NCBI GenBank assembly: GCA_003978405.1
Contig: QNZU01000061.1
Location: 1-5,170, forward strand
DNA length: 5,170 nucleotides
Direction of reading: 5' to 3'
Source of the DNA: Sulfurospirillum sp.
GTDB lineage: Bacteria; Campylobacterota; Campylobacteria; Campylobacterales; QNZT01
The notes under the pieces were generated by a model. That model saw only the letters and a list, made by a program, of their open reading frames with translations. It did no database searches and was not told the DNA's origin. Each line of letters starts with the position of its first letter. Position 1 is the first letter of the stretch. This document shows positions 1 to 5,170 of the stretch, in pieces. Both the position numbers and the translations under genes were made by a program.

Positions 1-801
1 ACTCTAAGTGGTGGAAAGATAGGACTAAAATATCAAGCTTCAAAAGATAAGCTATTTTATATCGCACTATCAAAGGGTTATAAACCAGGTGGAGTAAATC
101 CAAATAATTCACTTCCAAAAAATGCAAGAAGCTTTGATACTGAATCTCTTTATAACCTTGATCTAGGAGTAAACTCAAGTCATCTAGGGGATAGATTAAA
201 AAGTAGGCTAAATCTTTTTTACGGAAAGAGAAAAGATCAACAGGTAAAAAGCTCAATGGTAAACTTAAGAGATGACGGAAGTAGTGAGTTTATAGACTTT
301 ATAGCCAATGCAGCCAAGACTCACTACTATGGATTAGAGTCTGAGATCACTTTTCAAGCAAATGATTCTTTGAGATTTTTCTCATCTATTGGTCTTTTGA
401 AGGCTGAATTTGACGAATACAAAGATCCAAATCCTAACTCAATCGATGTAGAAGGAAGAGCTCCTGCACAATCACCAAAATATCAATACGACATAGGAGT
501 TGATTACTTTGTAGGTGAACATATCAAACTCTCATCTGATATCGAGGGCAAAGGGAGCTACTACTTCTCAAATCGTCACAATGCAAAAGCACCCTCTTAC
601 TCACTCCTGAATGCTTCGGCAACCGTGTATGACGGAAGTTGGTCTTTGAGTCTTTGGGGTAGAAACTTGAACAACAAAGATTATGAAGTTAGAGGTTTTG
701 GAAGTTTTGGAAACAACCCTGCCAAAGGGTATGCCACAGAAACATATACACAAAAAGGTGATCCAAGAACCTATGGCTTAACACTATCTTATGACTATTA
801 A
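1..801 (+). CDS. TonB-dependent outer-membrane receptor, C-terminal beta-barrel part (5' end outside window)
   Basis: The frame is open from base 1, so this is the last 266 residues of a longer protein; the apparent ATG at 256 is internal. TonB-dependent receptors are usually 600-800 residues, so the TonB box, plug domain and first barrel strands are missing here. Visible hallmarks are SKGYKPGGVN at fragment residues 24-33 (a common barrel motif of this family), alternating polar/hydrophobic strands with acidic and glycine-rich loops, WGRNLNNKDY at 219-228 near the last strands, and a C-terminal strand ending in LSYDY, whose terminal aromatic residue is the usual signal for BAM-dependent outer-membrane insertion. 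Such receptors import scarce ligands (siderophores, cobalamin, other vitamins) with energy from TonB-ExbBD. It lies 15 bases before thiB on the same strand, which suggests one operon and hence a thiamine-related ligand; an iron-chelate ligand cannot be excluded from the barrel sequence. Family assignment is sure; substrate is inferred. Confidence -1.
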   Translation, partial: TLSGGKIGLKYQASKDKLFYIALSKGYKPGGVNPNNSLPKNARSFDTESLYNLDLGVNSSHLGDRLKSRLNLFYGKRKDQQVKSSMVNLRDDGSSEFIDFIANAAKTHYYGLESEITFQANDSLRFFSSIGLLKAEFDEYKDPNPNSIDVEGRAPAQSPKYQYDIGVDYFVGEHIKLSSDIEGKGSYYFSNRHNAKAPSYSLLNASATVYDGSWSLSLWGRNLNNKDYEVRGFGSFGNNPAKGYATETYTQKGDPRTYGLTLSYDY

Positions 802-816
802 GATAAGATTTATTGC

Positions 817-1812
817 ATGATAAGAGCAATATTTATAACTATTTTATTTTTTCTCTTTGGGTGTAACTCTCCCAAAGAGAAGATCCCGACTCTTAGAGTC
901 TATACTTATGATGCTTTTAGTAGCAAATGGGGTCCTGGACCCAAAATAAAAGATATATTTGAGAAGAAAAACCACTGCAAAATAGAGTTTGTTTCACTCT
1001 CTAGCTCTATTGGAGCTTTAAGAAAAATTGAACTAGAGGGAGATAGAACAAAAGCTGACATACTCCTTGGAATTGACACCCAGACTATACCTCTTGCACT
1101 AAAAACAGGACTCTTTACACCACACAATCTAAAAGATAAACTGGATCTGCCATACCCTTTTGAGAGTCCCTATTTTACTCCGTTTGATTACAGTTATTTT
1201 GCTTTTGTGTATGATAGCTCCAAGCTGAAAAACCCTCCTCACTCTTTTGAAGAGTTGGCATCTATGCCAAAGAGTTTCAAAATAGCCATTCAAGATCCAA
1301 GATCTTCAACTTCCGGTTTTGGTCTGCTGTTGTGGATAAAAAGCATCTATAAAGAGGGGGCAAAAAAGTATTGGCAAAGATTGGCTCCATATGTTTTGAC
1401 TGTTACAAAAGGCTGGTCTGAATCTTACAATCTGTTTCTAAAAGGTGAGGCAGATATGGTTCTATCTTACACAACATCACCGGCATACCATATGATAAAT
1501 GAGAAAAACTACAATATCAAAGCAGCACACTTTAAAGAGGGGCACTTCATACAAATAGAGGTGGCAGGTATATTAAAAAGTTCCAAAAACAAAAAACTTG
1601 CAAAAAAATTTCTCTCATTCCTTCACTCAAAGGAGTTTGCAAATATCATACCTACAACAAACTGGACATACCCTGTGATCAAGACAAGACTTCCCAAAGA
1701 GTTTGATAAACTAATTATTGTCAAAAAACCACTCTACTTAGATCCCTCAATCACAAAAAAACACCATGAAAAGTTTATCAAAGAGTGGATAGAGGCGATG
1801 TCAGGCAGATGA
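817..1812 (+). CDS. thiB: Thiamine ABC transporter, periplasmic binding lipoprotein ThiB (TbpA)
   Basis: This 331-residue protein binds thiamine (in the enteric homologue also its phosphates) in the periplasm and delivers it to ThiPQ. The N-terminus is a short hydrophobic signal with a lipobox LFGC, so Cys16 is probably lipidated, unlike the soluble enteric TbpA. ThiB signatures are clear: YTYDAF at 29-34 followed by WGPGP at 38-42, ADILLGID at 80-87, DPRSSTSGFGLLLW at 160-173, KGWSESYNLF at 198-207, VLSYTTSPAYH at 215-225 and TNWTYPV at 281-287. These match the enteric thiamine-binding protein from memory, including Trp200 and Trp283, which lie in its ligand-pocket regions. Iron-binding FbpA relatives share the fold but lack the WGPGP and TNWTYP blocks. 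The ATG at 817 is preceded only by a weak purine-rich stretch (AGATAAGAT) in a 15-base gap after the receptor gene, so coupling to upstream translation is likely. The stop overlaps the thiP start as ATGA. Confidence -1.
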   Translation: MIRAIFITILFFLFGCNSPKEKIPTLRVYTYDAFSSKWGPGPKIKDIFEKKNHCKIEFVSLSSSIGALRKIELEGDRTKADILLGIDTQTIPLALKTGLFTPHNLKDKLDLPYPFESPYFTPFDYSYFAFVYDSSKLKNPPHSFEELASMPKSFKIAIQDPRSSTSGFGLLLWIKSIYKEGAKKYWQRLAPYVLTVTKGWSESYNLFLKGEADMVLSYTTSPAYHMINEKNYNIKAAHFKEGHFIQIEVAGILKSSKNKKLAKKFLSFLHSKEFANIIPTTNWTYPVIKTRLPKEFDKLIIVKKPLYLDPSITKKHHEKFIKEWIEAMSGR

Positions 1813-3422
1813 GTGTTAAAAGAGTATTTAAATTTTCACTGATTTTTGAATTTGCCACTGTCGGTATGATCGGGTTGTTACTGGTACTAATGGCGGTAGC
1901 AATAGTCCAAAAAGCTCAAATCACTGAAGTATTTTCGCTCGATTCAAGAACTCTTCATCTGCTAAGCTTTAGTATCACTCAAGCACTCCTTTCAACGATA
2001 CTTTCACTTTTGCTTGGGATTTTGTTTGCCTGGTCACTTCACTACAAAAGAGAGTTTTGGGGCAGAAGTGTTATCATTTCACTTCTCTCTTCATCTTTGG
2101 TACTGCCCTCTATCATCGTTGCATTTGGAATCATCGGTGTATATGGTCAGCACGGTTGGCTTTCATCACTTTTAGGGGTGTTTGGCATATCATTTGGCTC
2201 AATATACTCTCTAAAAGGGATCGTTTTAGCCCATGTCTATCTAAACAGCTCCTATGCCACAAAAGCCCTGCTTGATTCACTAGGTTCCATCTCTTTAAAT
2301 CGTTACAAACTTTCTCACAGCCTTGGGTTAAGCAGATTGGAGCTGTTTAGATATGTCGAATTTACCGCCATGCTTCCTACAATCAAAGGGGTGGCAAGAA
2401 CGATATTTTTACTCTGCTTTAGCTCCTTTGCCATAGTGCTTCTTCTGGGCGGAGGACCTCAAAACAGTACACTTGAAGTTGCCATATATGAGGCTATCAG
2501 AATCGATTTTGACCTTCAAAGTGCCATTAAATATACACTTTTGCAGATGAGTGTGGCATTTGTAATTATTTTGCTAAGCAGTAAAAATCATCTGCATCTA
2601 AACTCGACTAATACAAAACATATCGATCTTCACTTTTTAAAAAGTAGAGATATCAGCCTTTTGCAAACTCTTTTAGTTATCTTCTTTACACTCTTTTTTA
2701 TCACCCCTTTGATTCATATTTTGCTTGATGGATTAGATGCAGACTTAAGCTCCTTAATAGGCAAACCACTTTTTATAAAATCTCTAAGCACTTCACTTTT
2801 TATCGCTACACTCTCGGCTCTTCTTAGTCTGCCAATAAGCTTGATGATATCAGATCTGTTGAGAAATTTTTCTCTAAATTACAGACTAAAAAATATCTCT
2901 TTCTCATTGGTACCAAAGCTTATTATCACTTTGATAGGAAATATATATCTTGCTGTCTCTTCACTGGTACTGGGGCTTGGATTTTTTCTGATCTCTTTAT
3001 GGTTGGATTTTGATCAAGAGCTAATATCTTGGTTTGCTTTGATCTTTGCAAATATTTTGCTTACACTACCCTTTGCCATATCTATCATCTATCCGATCCT
3101 CTACAAAATCGGCTCAAGATATGACAGACTCCTTTTGTCTTTGGATATCTCTTTTTATGATGAGTGGAAGTTTATCAATCTGCCTCATCTAAAAAATGCA
3201 CTGATCTATATCTTCACCCTCTCGTTCTGCTTTAGTCTGGGTGATCTTGGTATCATTGCACTCTTTGGAAATGAGGATTTTACCACACTCCCTTGGTACC
3301 TGTACTCTCTTATGGGTTCATACCAAAACAGTGATGCTTCTGGTGTAGGACTTATTATGCTGGTTTTGACTCTTTTTATATTTATCACAGGAGAATATTT
3401 TGCTAACCGTTTCAAATCTTAA
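1809..3422 (+). CDS. thiP: Thiamine ABC transporter permease ThiP (two fused permease domains)
   Basis: Inner-membrane permease through which thiamine passes, working with ThiB and ThiQ. I choose the ATG at 1809, which overlaps the thiB stop as ATGA and gives 537 residues, close to the 536 of the enteric protein; a GTG at 1785 in the same frame would add eight charged residues and lacks a Shine-Dalgarno sequence. The protein is very hydrophobic, with the first membrane segments near residues 16-33 and 56-77 and roughly twelve in all. It holds two binding-protein-dependent permease domains: the first has its cytoplasmic EAA-type coupling loop near 168-188 (LSHSLGLSRLELFRYVEF) and the ThiP-typical GGGPQNSTLEVAIYEA from 214; the second has the loop near 441-465 (SLDISFYDEWKFINLP) and ALFGNEDFTTLPWYLY from 484, also typical of ThiP. 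Fused double permeases occur also in iron FbpB-type transporters, but these blocks and ThiB next door favour thiamine. The 3' end overlaps thiQ by 23 bases. Confidence -1.
   Translation: MSVKRVFKFSLIFEFATVGMIGLLLVLMAVAIVQKAQITEVFSLDSRTLHLLSFSITQALLSTILSLLLGILFAWSLHYKREFWGRSVIISLLSSSLVLPSIIVAFGIIGVYGQHGWLSSLLGVFGISFGSIYSLKGIVLAHVYLNSSYATKALLDSLGSISLNRYKLSHSLGLSRLELFRYVEFTAMLPTIKGVARTIFLLCFSSFAIVLLLGGGPQNSTLEVAIYEAIRIDFDLQSAIKYTLLQMSVAFVIILLSSKNHLHLNSTNTKHIDLHFLKSRDISLLQTLLVIFFTLFFITPLIHILLDGLDADLSSLIGKPLFIKSLSTSLFIATLSALLSLPISLMISDLLRNFSLNYRLKNISFSLVPKLIITLIGNIYLAVSSLVLGLGFFLISLWLDFDQELISWFALIFANILLTLPFAISIIYPILYKIGSRYDRLLLSLDISFYDEWKFINLPHLKNALIYIFTLSFCFSLGDLGIIALFGNEDFTTLPWYLYSLMGSYQNSDASGVGLIMLVLTLFIFITGEYFANRFKS
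3389..3394 (+). promoter_or_regulatory. Shine-Dalgarno sequence for thiQ
   Basis: AGGAGA lies inside the thiP coding sequence, five bases before the TTG at 3400. It is the best ribosome-binding match in the importer operon and decides the non-ATG start of thiQ; no ATG in this frame is near the beginning of the conserved ABC domain. Confidence -1.
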
Positions 3423-4017
3423 ATACATTTACAATCAGATCACATACCAATACTCTTTAGAGCTAAAAGAGGGAGAGATAGTCGCTGTTATGGGTGAGAG
3501 TGGAAGTGGAAAGTCCACCCTTTTAGACCTTTTGTGCGGATTTTTAACTCCCCTTAGTGGTACCATTATGCTAAACAATCAGGAAATTTCCAAAACTCCT
3601 CTTAAAAACAGAGATATTTCAATCCTCTTTCAAAATGACAATCTCTTTGAACATTTAAGTATCAAAGAAAATCTCACTATCGGAGTAAAAAAAGATTTTG
3701 ATTTGACAAAGATATTAAAAGAGGTTGGCTTAAACGGTTATGAGAATAAAACTCCAGATCAACTTTCAGGCGGTGAACAGCAAAGAGTAGCACTTGCAAG
3801 AACTTTGATAAGAGAGAGCAAGATTTTGCTTCTTGATGAGCCATTTTCCGCTTTGGATACAAAAAACCGCCACCTGATGTTAGAACTTGTCAAAAAGATT
3901 ACTGTTTCAAAAAATCTTCATACGATATTTATCACTCACAACAAAGAGGATGTCTCTATGATAGCTGACAAAGTTTATCAGATGAGTAAGGGAGTTCTGC
4001 TACCTCAGAGTATCTAA
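3400..4017 (+). CDS. thiQ: Thiamine ABC transporter ATP-binding protein ThiQ
   Basis: Cytoplasmic ATPase that powers ThiP. All ABC motifs are present: Walker A GESGSGKS at 32-39, Q-loop Gln78 in LFQNDNLFEHL, signature LSGGEQQR at 122-129, Walker B ILLLDEP at 142-148 with catalytic Glu147, D-loop SALD at 150-153 and H-loop His180. The stretch GFLTPLSG (47-54) and the LFQ-NLF-HL block are like enteric ThiQ. At 205 residues it is shorter than the 232 of the E. coli protein and stops about 25 residues after the H-loop, so it is a nearly minimal nucleotide-binding domain without a C-terminal extension. The start is a TTG at 3400, supported by AGGAGA five bases upstream and by the residues LTVSNLKYIY, which align with the usual first strand of ABC ATPases. 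It begins inside thiP (23-base overlap), so translation is probably coupled and stoichiometry fixed. It is the last gene of the operon. Confidence -1.
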   Translation: MLTVSNLKYIYNQITYQYSLELKEGEIVAVMGESGSGKSTLLDLLCGFLTPLSGTIMLNNQEISKTPLKNRDISILFQNDNLFEHLSIKENLTIGVKKDFDLTKILKEVGLNGYENKTPDQLSGGEQQRVALARTLIRESKILLLDEPFSALDTKNRHLMLELVKKITVSKNLHTIFITHNKEDVSMIADKVYQMSKGVLLPQSI

Positions 4018-4070
4018 ATATAAATAGTCGCTTTTTCCTCTTTACTTTGTCCGTTTGTCAACATCTATGA
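4018..4070. other. Convergent intergenic junction between thiQ and cheY
   Basis: These 53 bases separate two operons that run towards each other. The sequence is T-rich on the + strand (CTTTTTCCTC near 4031-4040) and has a small direct repeat TTTGTC-CG-TTTGTC near 4047-4060. I find no GC-rich hairpin followed by a U run in either direction; the only inverted match is TAGTC/GACTA (4025-4029 and 4069-4073) with a loop of about 39 bases, too weak to call a terminator. Confidence -1.
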
Positions 4071-4463
4071 CTAAGCTTTTGCAGCCTCTTTTTCAAGTAG
4101 CTTGTTCATCAGCTGTTCAATGATATCTTGAGTAAAAGGCTTTAAAAGATAACCTGAAATCCCAAGTCTGGTCAACTTAGCAACCTTCTCTCTGACACCT
4201 TCAGTTGTTTGCATAATCACTTTGATATGTTTTAACTGTGGTGTCTGTCTGAGAATTTTTAGCATCTCATCACCTTTCATCACAGGCATATTTACATCCA
4301 AAAAGACATAGTCTATATCGGTATGCTGCTTTAAGATATCTAAGCCCTCTTGACCGTCAGCTGCTTCATAAAGTTCTAAATCTTCTTTCTTAATCACCTT
4401 CATAATACCCATTTTAAGCACTCTTCTCATAGTACTACTGTCATCTACAATCAATATCTTCAT
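4071..4463 (-). CDS. cheY: CheY-type single-domain response regulator
   Basis: A 130-residue stand-alone receiver domain with no output domain. The phosphorylation machinery is complete: acidic pocket Asp7-Asp8, phosphoacceptor Asp56 in FLDVNMP, switch Thr86 in QTTEG, aromatic Tyr105 in SGYLLKPF and invariant Lys108. It should accept phosphate from the CheA encoded upstream in the same cluster and act as a diffusible output signal. In enteric CheY the residue after the phosphoacceptor is Trp (DWNMP); here it is Val, so the output target may not be the standard flagellar switch FliM, though a motor role is not excluded. The short Lys/Ala/Glu-rich tail EKEAAKA follows the last helix. The ATG is two bases after the cheW stop, with GAGGAG within the end of cheW, so the genes are co-translated. 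It is the last gene of the cluster and faces thiQ. The symbol reflects domain type and context, not a proven role. Confidence -1.
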   Translation of the reverse strand: MKILIVDDSSTMRRVLKMGIMKVIKKEDLELYEAADGQEGLDILKQHTDIDYVFLDVNMPVMKGDEMLKILRQTPQLKHIKVIMQTTEGVREKVAKLTRLGISGYLLKPFTQDIIEQLMNKLLEKEAAKA

Positions 4464-4465
4464 TT

Positions 4466-4909
4466 TTACTCCTCTATCATCTCTTCTAATTTTAGTACCG
4501 CATCAATATTTAGTACCGTTGTCATTTGATTATTGCTTAGTTTTATCAACCCCTCTATATATCTTGGCTCTATACTCACACCAATCTCAGGAGCTGGTGA
4601 GAAGTTCTTTTGGTCTAATTCCAAAATCGATTTTATATCATCGACAATTAAGCCGATTAGTTTATCCTCAGATGTTTTTACCACGATAATAACTGTATTT
4701 TCACTAAATTTTGCATCTTCTATACCAAATAAAAGACGAAGATCAAAGATAGGTATTACTTCACCTCTTAAATTTATAAGCCCTTTAACCCATATCTCTT
4801 CTGAAAAGAGTTCAGTTATAATCACTTGCGAATAGACCAGAATCTCTTTTATTTTATCCAGTGCAACAGCATAGTTTTCGTTATTTAATTCAAAAATCAC
4901 ATATTCCAT
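4466..4909 (-). CDS. cheW: Chemotaxis coupling protein CheW
   Basis: A 147-residue protein formed by a single CheW domain, which joins CheA to chemoreceptor tips in the polar or cytoplasmic array. Visible family features are the N-terminal strand YVIFELNNENYAVALDKIKEI (from residue 3), the core GLINLRGEVIPIFDLR at 43-58, GLIVDDI at 86-92, and the strand pair YIEGLIKLSNNQMTTVLNID before a helical C-terminus LKLEEMIEE. The length is usual for CheW, and no receiver is attached, so it is not a CheV. The ATG at 4909 follows AAAGG by eight bases and lies three bases after the cheA stop. cheY follows after two bases, so cheA, cheW and cheY form one transcription unit. The acidic C-terminal end also encodes the cheY ribosome-binding site. 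Confidence -1.
   Translation of the reverse strand: MEYVIFELNNENYAVALDKIKEILVYSQVIITELFSEEIWVKGLINLRGEVIPIFDLRLLFGIEDAKFSENTVIIVVKTSEDKLIGLIVDDIKSILELDQKNFSPAPEIGVSIEPRYIEGLIKLSNNQMTTVLNIDAVLKLEEMIEE
4469..4474 (-). promoter_or_regulatory. Shine-Dalgarno sequence for cheY
   Basis: Read on the minus strand, GAGGAG lies in the last codons of cheW, five bases before the cheY ATG (ending at 4463). It supports this start and tight coupling between cheW and cheY. Confidence -1.
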
Positions 4910-4912
4910 TCT

Positions 4913-5170
4913 TTATGCCTTTGGATCTTTATTCATATCCACAATACCTGCGACATCCAAAATCAGACCGATACTTCCGTCACCCCTGATTGTAGTCGCT
5001 CCTATACCTTTGATCTTTTTATAATTTTTCTCCAAAGATTTGACAACTATCTGCTCTTGATTTAAAAAATCATCCACAAAAAGTGCAACTTTGGTATTTG
5101 AATAATTTACAACAATAAGCATTCCCTCTTCAAGTCTCTTATATTTTTGCTCTATTCCAAAAACTTTACT
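4913..5170 (-). CDS. cheA: Chemotaxis histidine kinase CheA, C-terminal P5 (CheW-like) end; rest outside window
   Basis: The reading frame stays open to the window edge, so these 85 residues are the end of a larger protein; the internal Met at 5122 is not the start. The sequence is the second half of a CheA P5 regulatory domain, which binds CheW and receptors: LIVVNYSNTKVALFVDDFL (fragment 18-36), then QEQIVVKSLEKNYKKIKGI (38-56) and ATTIRGDGSIGLILDV (58-73). The VVKSLE-NY-K--GI and GDGS--LI-DV pattern is specific to CheA P5 and not to free-standing CheW. The kinase, dimerisation and His-phosphotransfer domains are outside the window. The protein ends about a dozen residues after the domain (VDMNKDPKA), so there is no C-terminal receiver, unlike the CheA-receiver fusions of Helicobacter and Campylobacter. 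cheW follows after three bases. Confidence -1.
   Translation of the reverse strand, partial: SKVFGIEQKYKRLEEGMLIVVNYSNTKVALFVDDFLNQEQIVVKSLEKNYKKIKGIGATTIRGDGSIGLILDVAGIVDMNKDPKA

Noticed and set aside
802..816. Promoter or TPP riboswitch before thiB
   Set aside because: Only 15 bases separate the receptor stop from the thiB start, far too short for a riboswitch of roughly 100 bases, and no promoter boxes are apparent.
906..1127. Minus-strand open frame of 73 codons opposite thiB
   Set aside because: It lies fully within the well-supported thiB, has no recognisable domain, and looks like a by-product of the opposite coding frame.
2057..2275. Plus-strand open frame of 72 codons inside thiP
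   Set aside because: It is out of frame with the conserved permease and has an irregular composition with no family features.
3206..3415. Minus-strand open frame opposite the thiP 3' end
   Set aside because: Antisense to conserved ThiP blocks, with no start support or domain.
817..3422. Iron(III) FbpABC-type importer instead of a thiamine importer
   Set aside because: The fused permease and neighbouring TonB receptor would fit iron, but ThiB-specific blocks (YTYDAF, WGPGP, TNWTYP) and ThiP blocks (GGGPQ, ALFGNEDF) point to thiamine.
3677..3862. Minus-strand open frame opposite thiQ
   Set aside because: Antisense to the ThiQ signature and Walker B region, with no independent coding evidence.
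4025..4073. TAGTC/GACTA inverted match as a bidirectional terminator
   Set aside because: Only five base pairs with a loop of about 39 bases, and the right arm runs into the cheY stop codon; not stable enough.
4533..4835. Plus-strand open frame of 100 codons opposite cheW
   Set aside because: It mirrors the conserved cheW gene; the Ser/Ile-rich translation has no recognisable features.

Overview
The window is AT-rich and densely coding, and it comes from a Gram-negative, motile or chemosensory bacterium. An outer-membrane TonB-dependent receptor, a lipoprotein-type solute-binding protein, AAA/AAG-rich and ATA-containing codon use and a compact chemotaxis cluster together suggest a Campylobacterota (epsilonproteobacterial) genome such as the Sulfurimonas/Sulfuricurvum group. 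That placement is an inference from composition and style, not a match to a known genome.

Left part, + strand (1-4017): the C-terminal 266 residues of a TonB-dependent outer-membrane receptor are followed after only 15 bases by a complete thiamine-type ABC importer, thiB-thiP-thiQ. ThiB (lipoprotein, periplasmic binding), ThiP (two fused permease domains in the inner membrane) and ThiQ (ATPase) overlap or abut one another and must be one operon: thiB/thiP share an ATGA junction and thiQ starts inside the end of thiP at a TTG with a strong Shine-Dalgarno sequence. With the receptor in the same transcription unit, the simplest reading is a full two-membrane uptake route: receptor across the outer membrane using TonB energy, ThiB in the periplasm, ThiPQ across the inner membrane. 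The receptor's substrate is therefore plausibly thiamine or a related compound, but its start, plug domain and upstream region (where a TPP riboswitch or Fur site would sit) lie outside the window.

Middle (4018-4070): a 53-base convergent junction with no convincing terminator hairpin.

Right part, - strand (5170 down to 4071): a chemosensory cluster in the order cheA (C-terminal end only), cheW, cheY, with gaps of 3 and 2 bases, so clearly co-transcribed. CheA ends right after its CheW-like P5 domain with no fused receiver, and the receiver is instead supplied by the separate CheY. This CheY keeps all catalytic receiver residues but has Val where enteric CheY has Trp58, so it may serve an accessory array or a different output.

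No RNA genes, mobile elements, CRISPR arrays or notable repeats were seen. The window is best described as a well-ordered vitamin-uptake operon converging on a chemotaxis operon; I see no evidence of a wholly new system, and the most interesting point is the candidate thiamine-linked TonB receptor.
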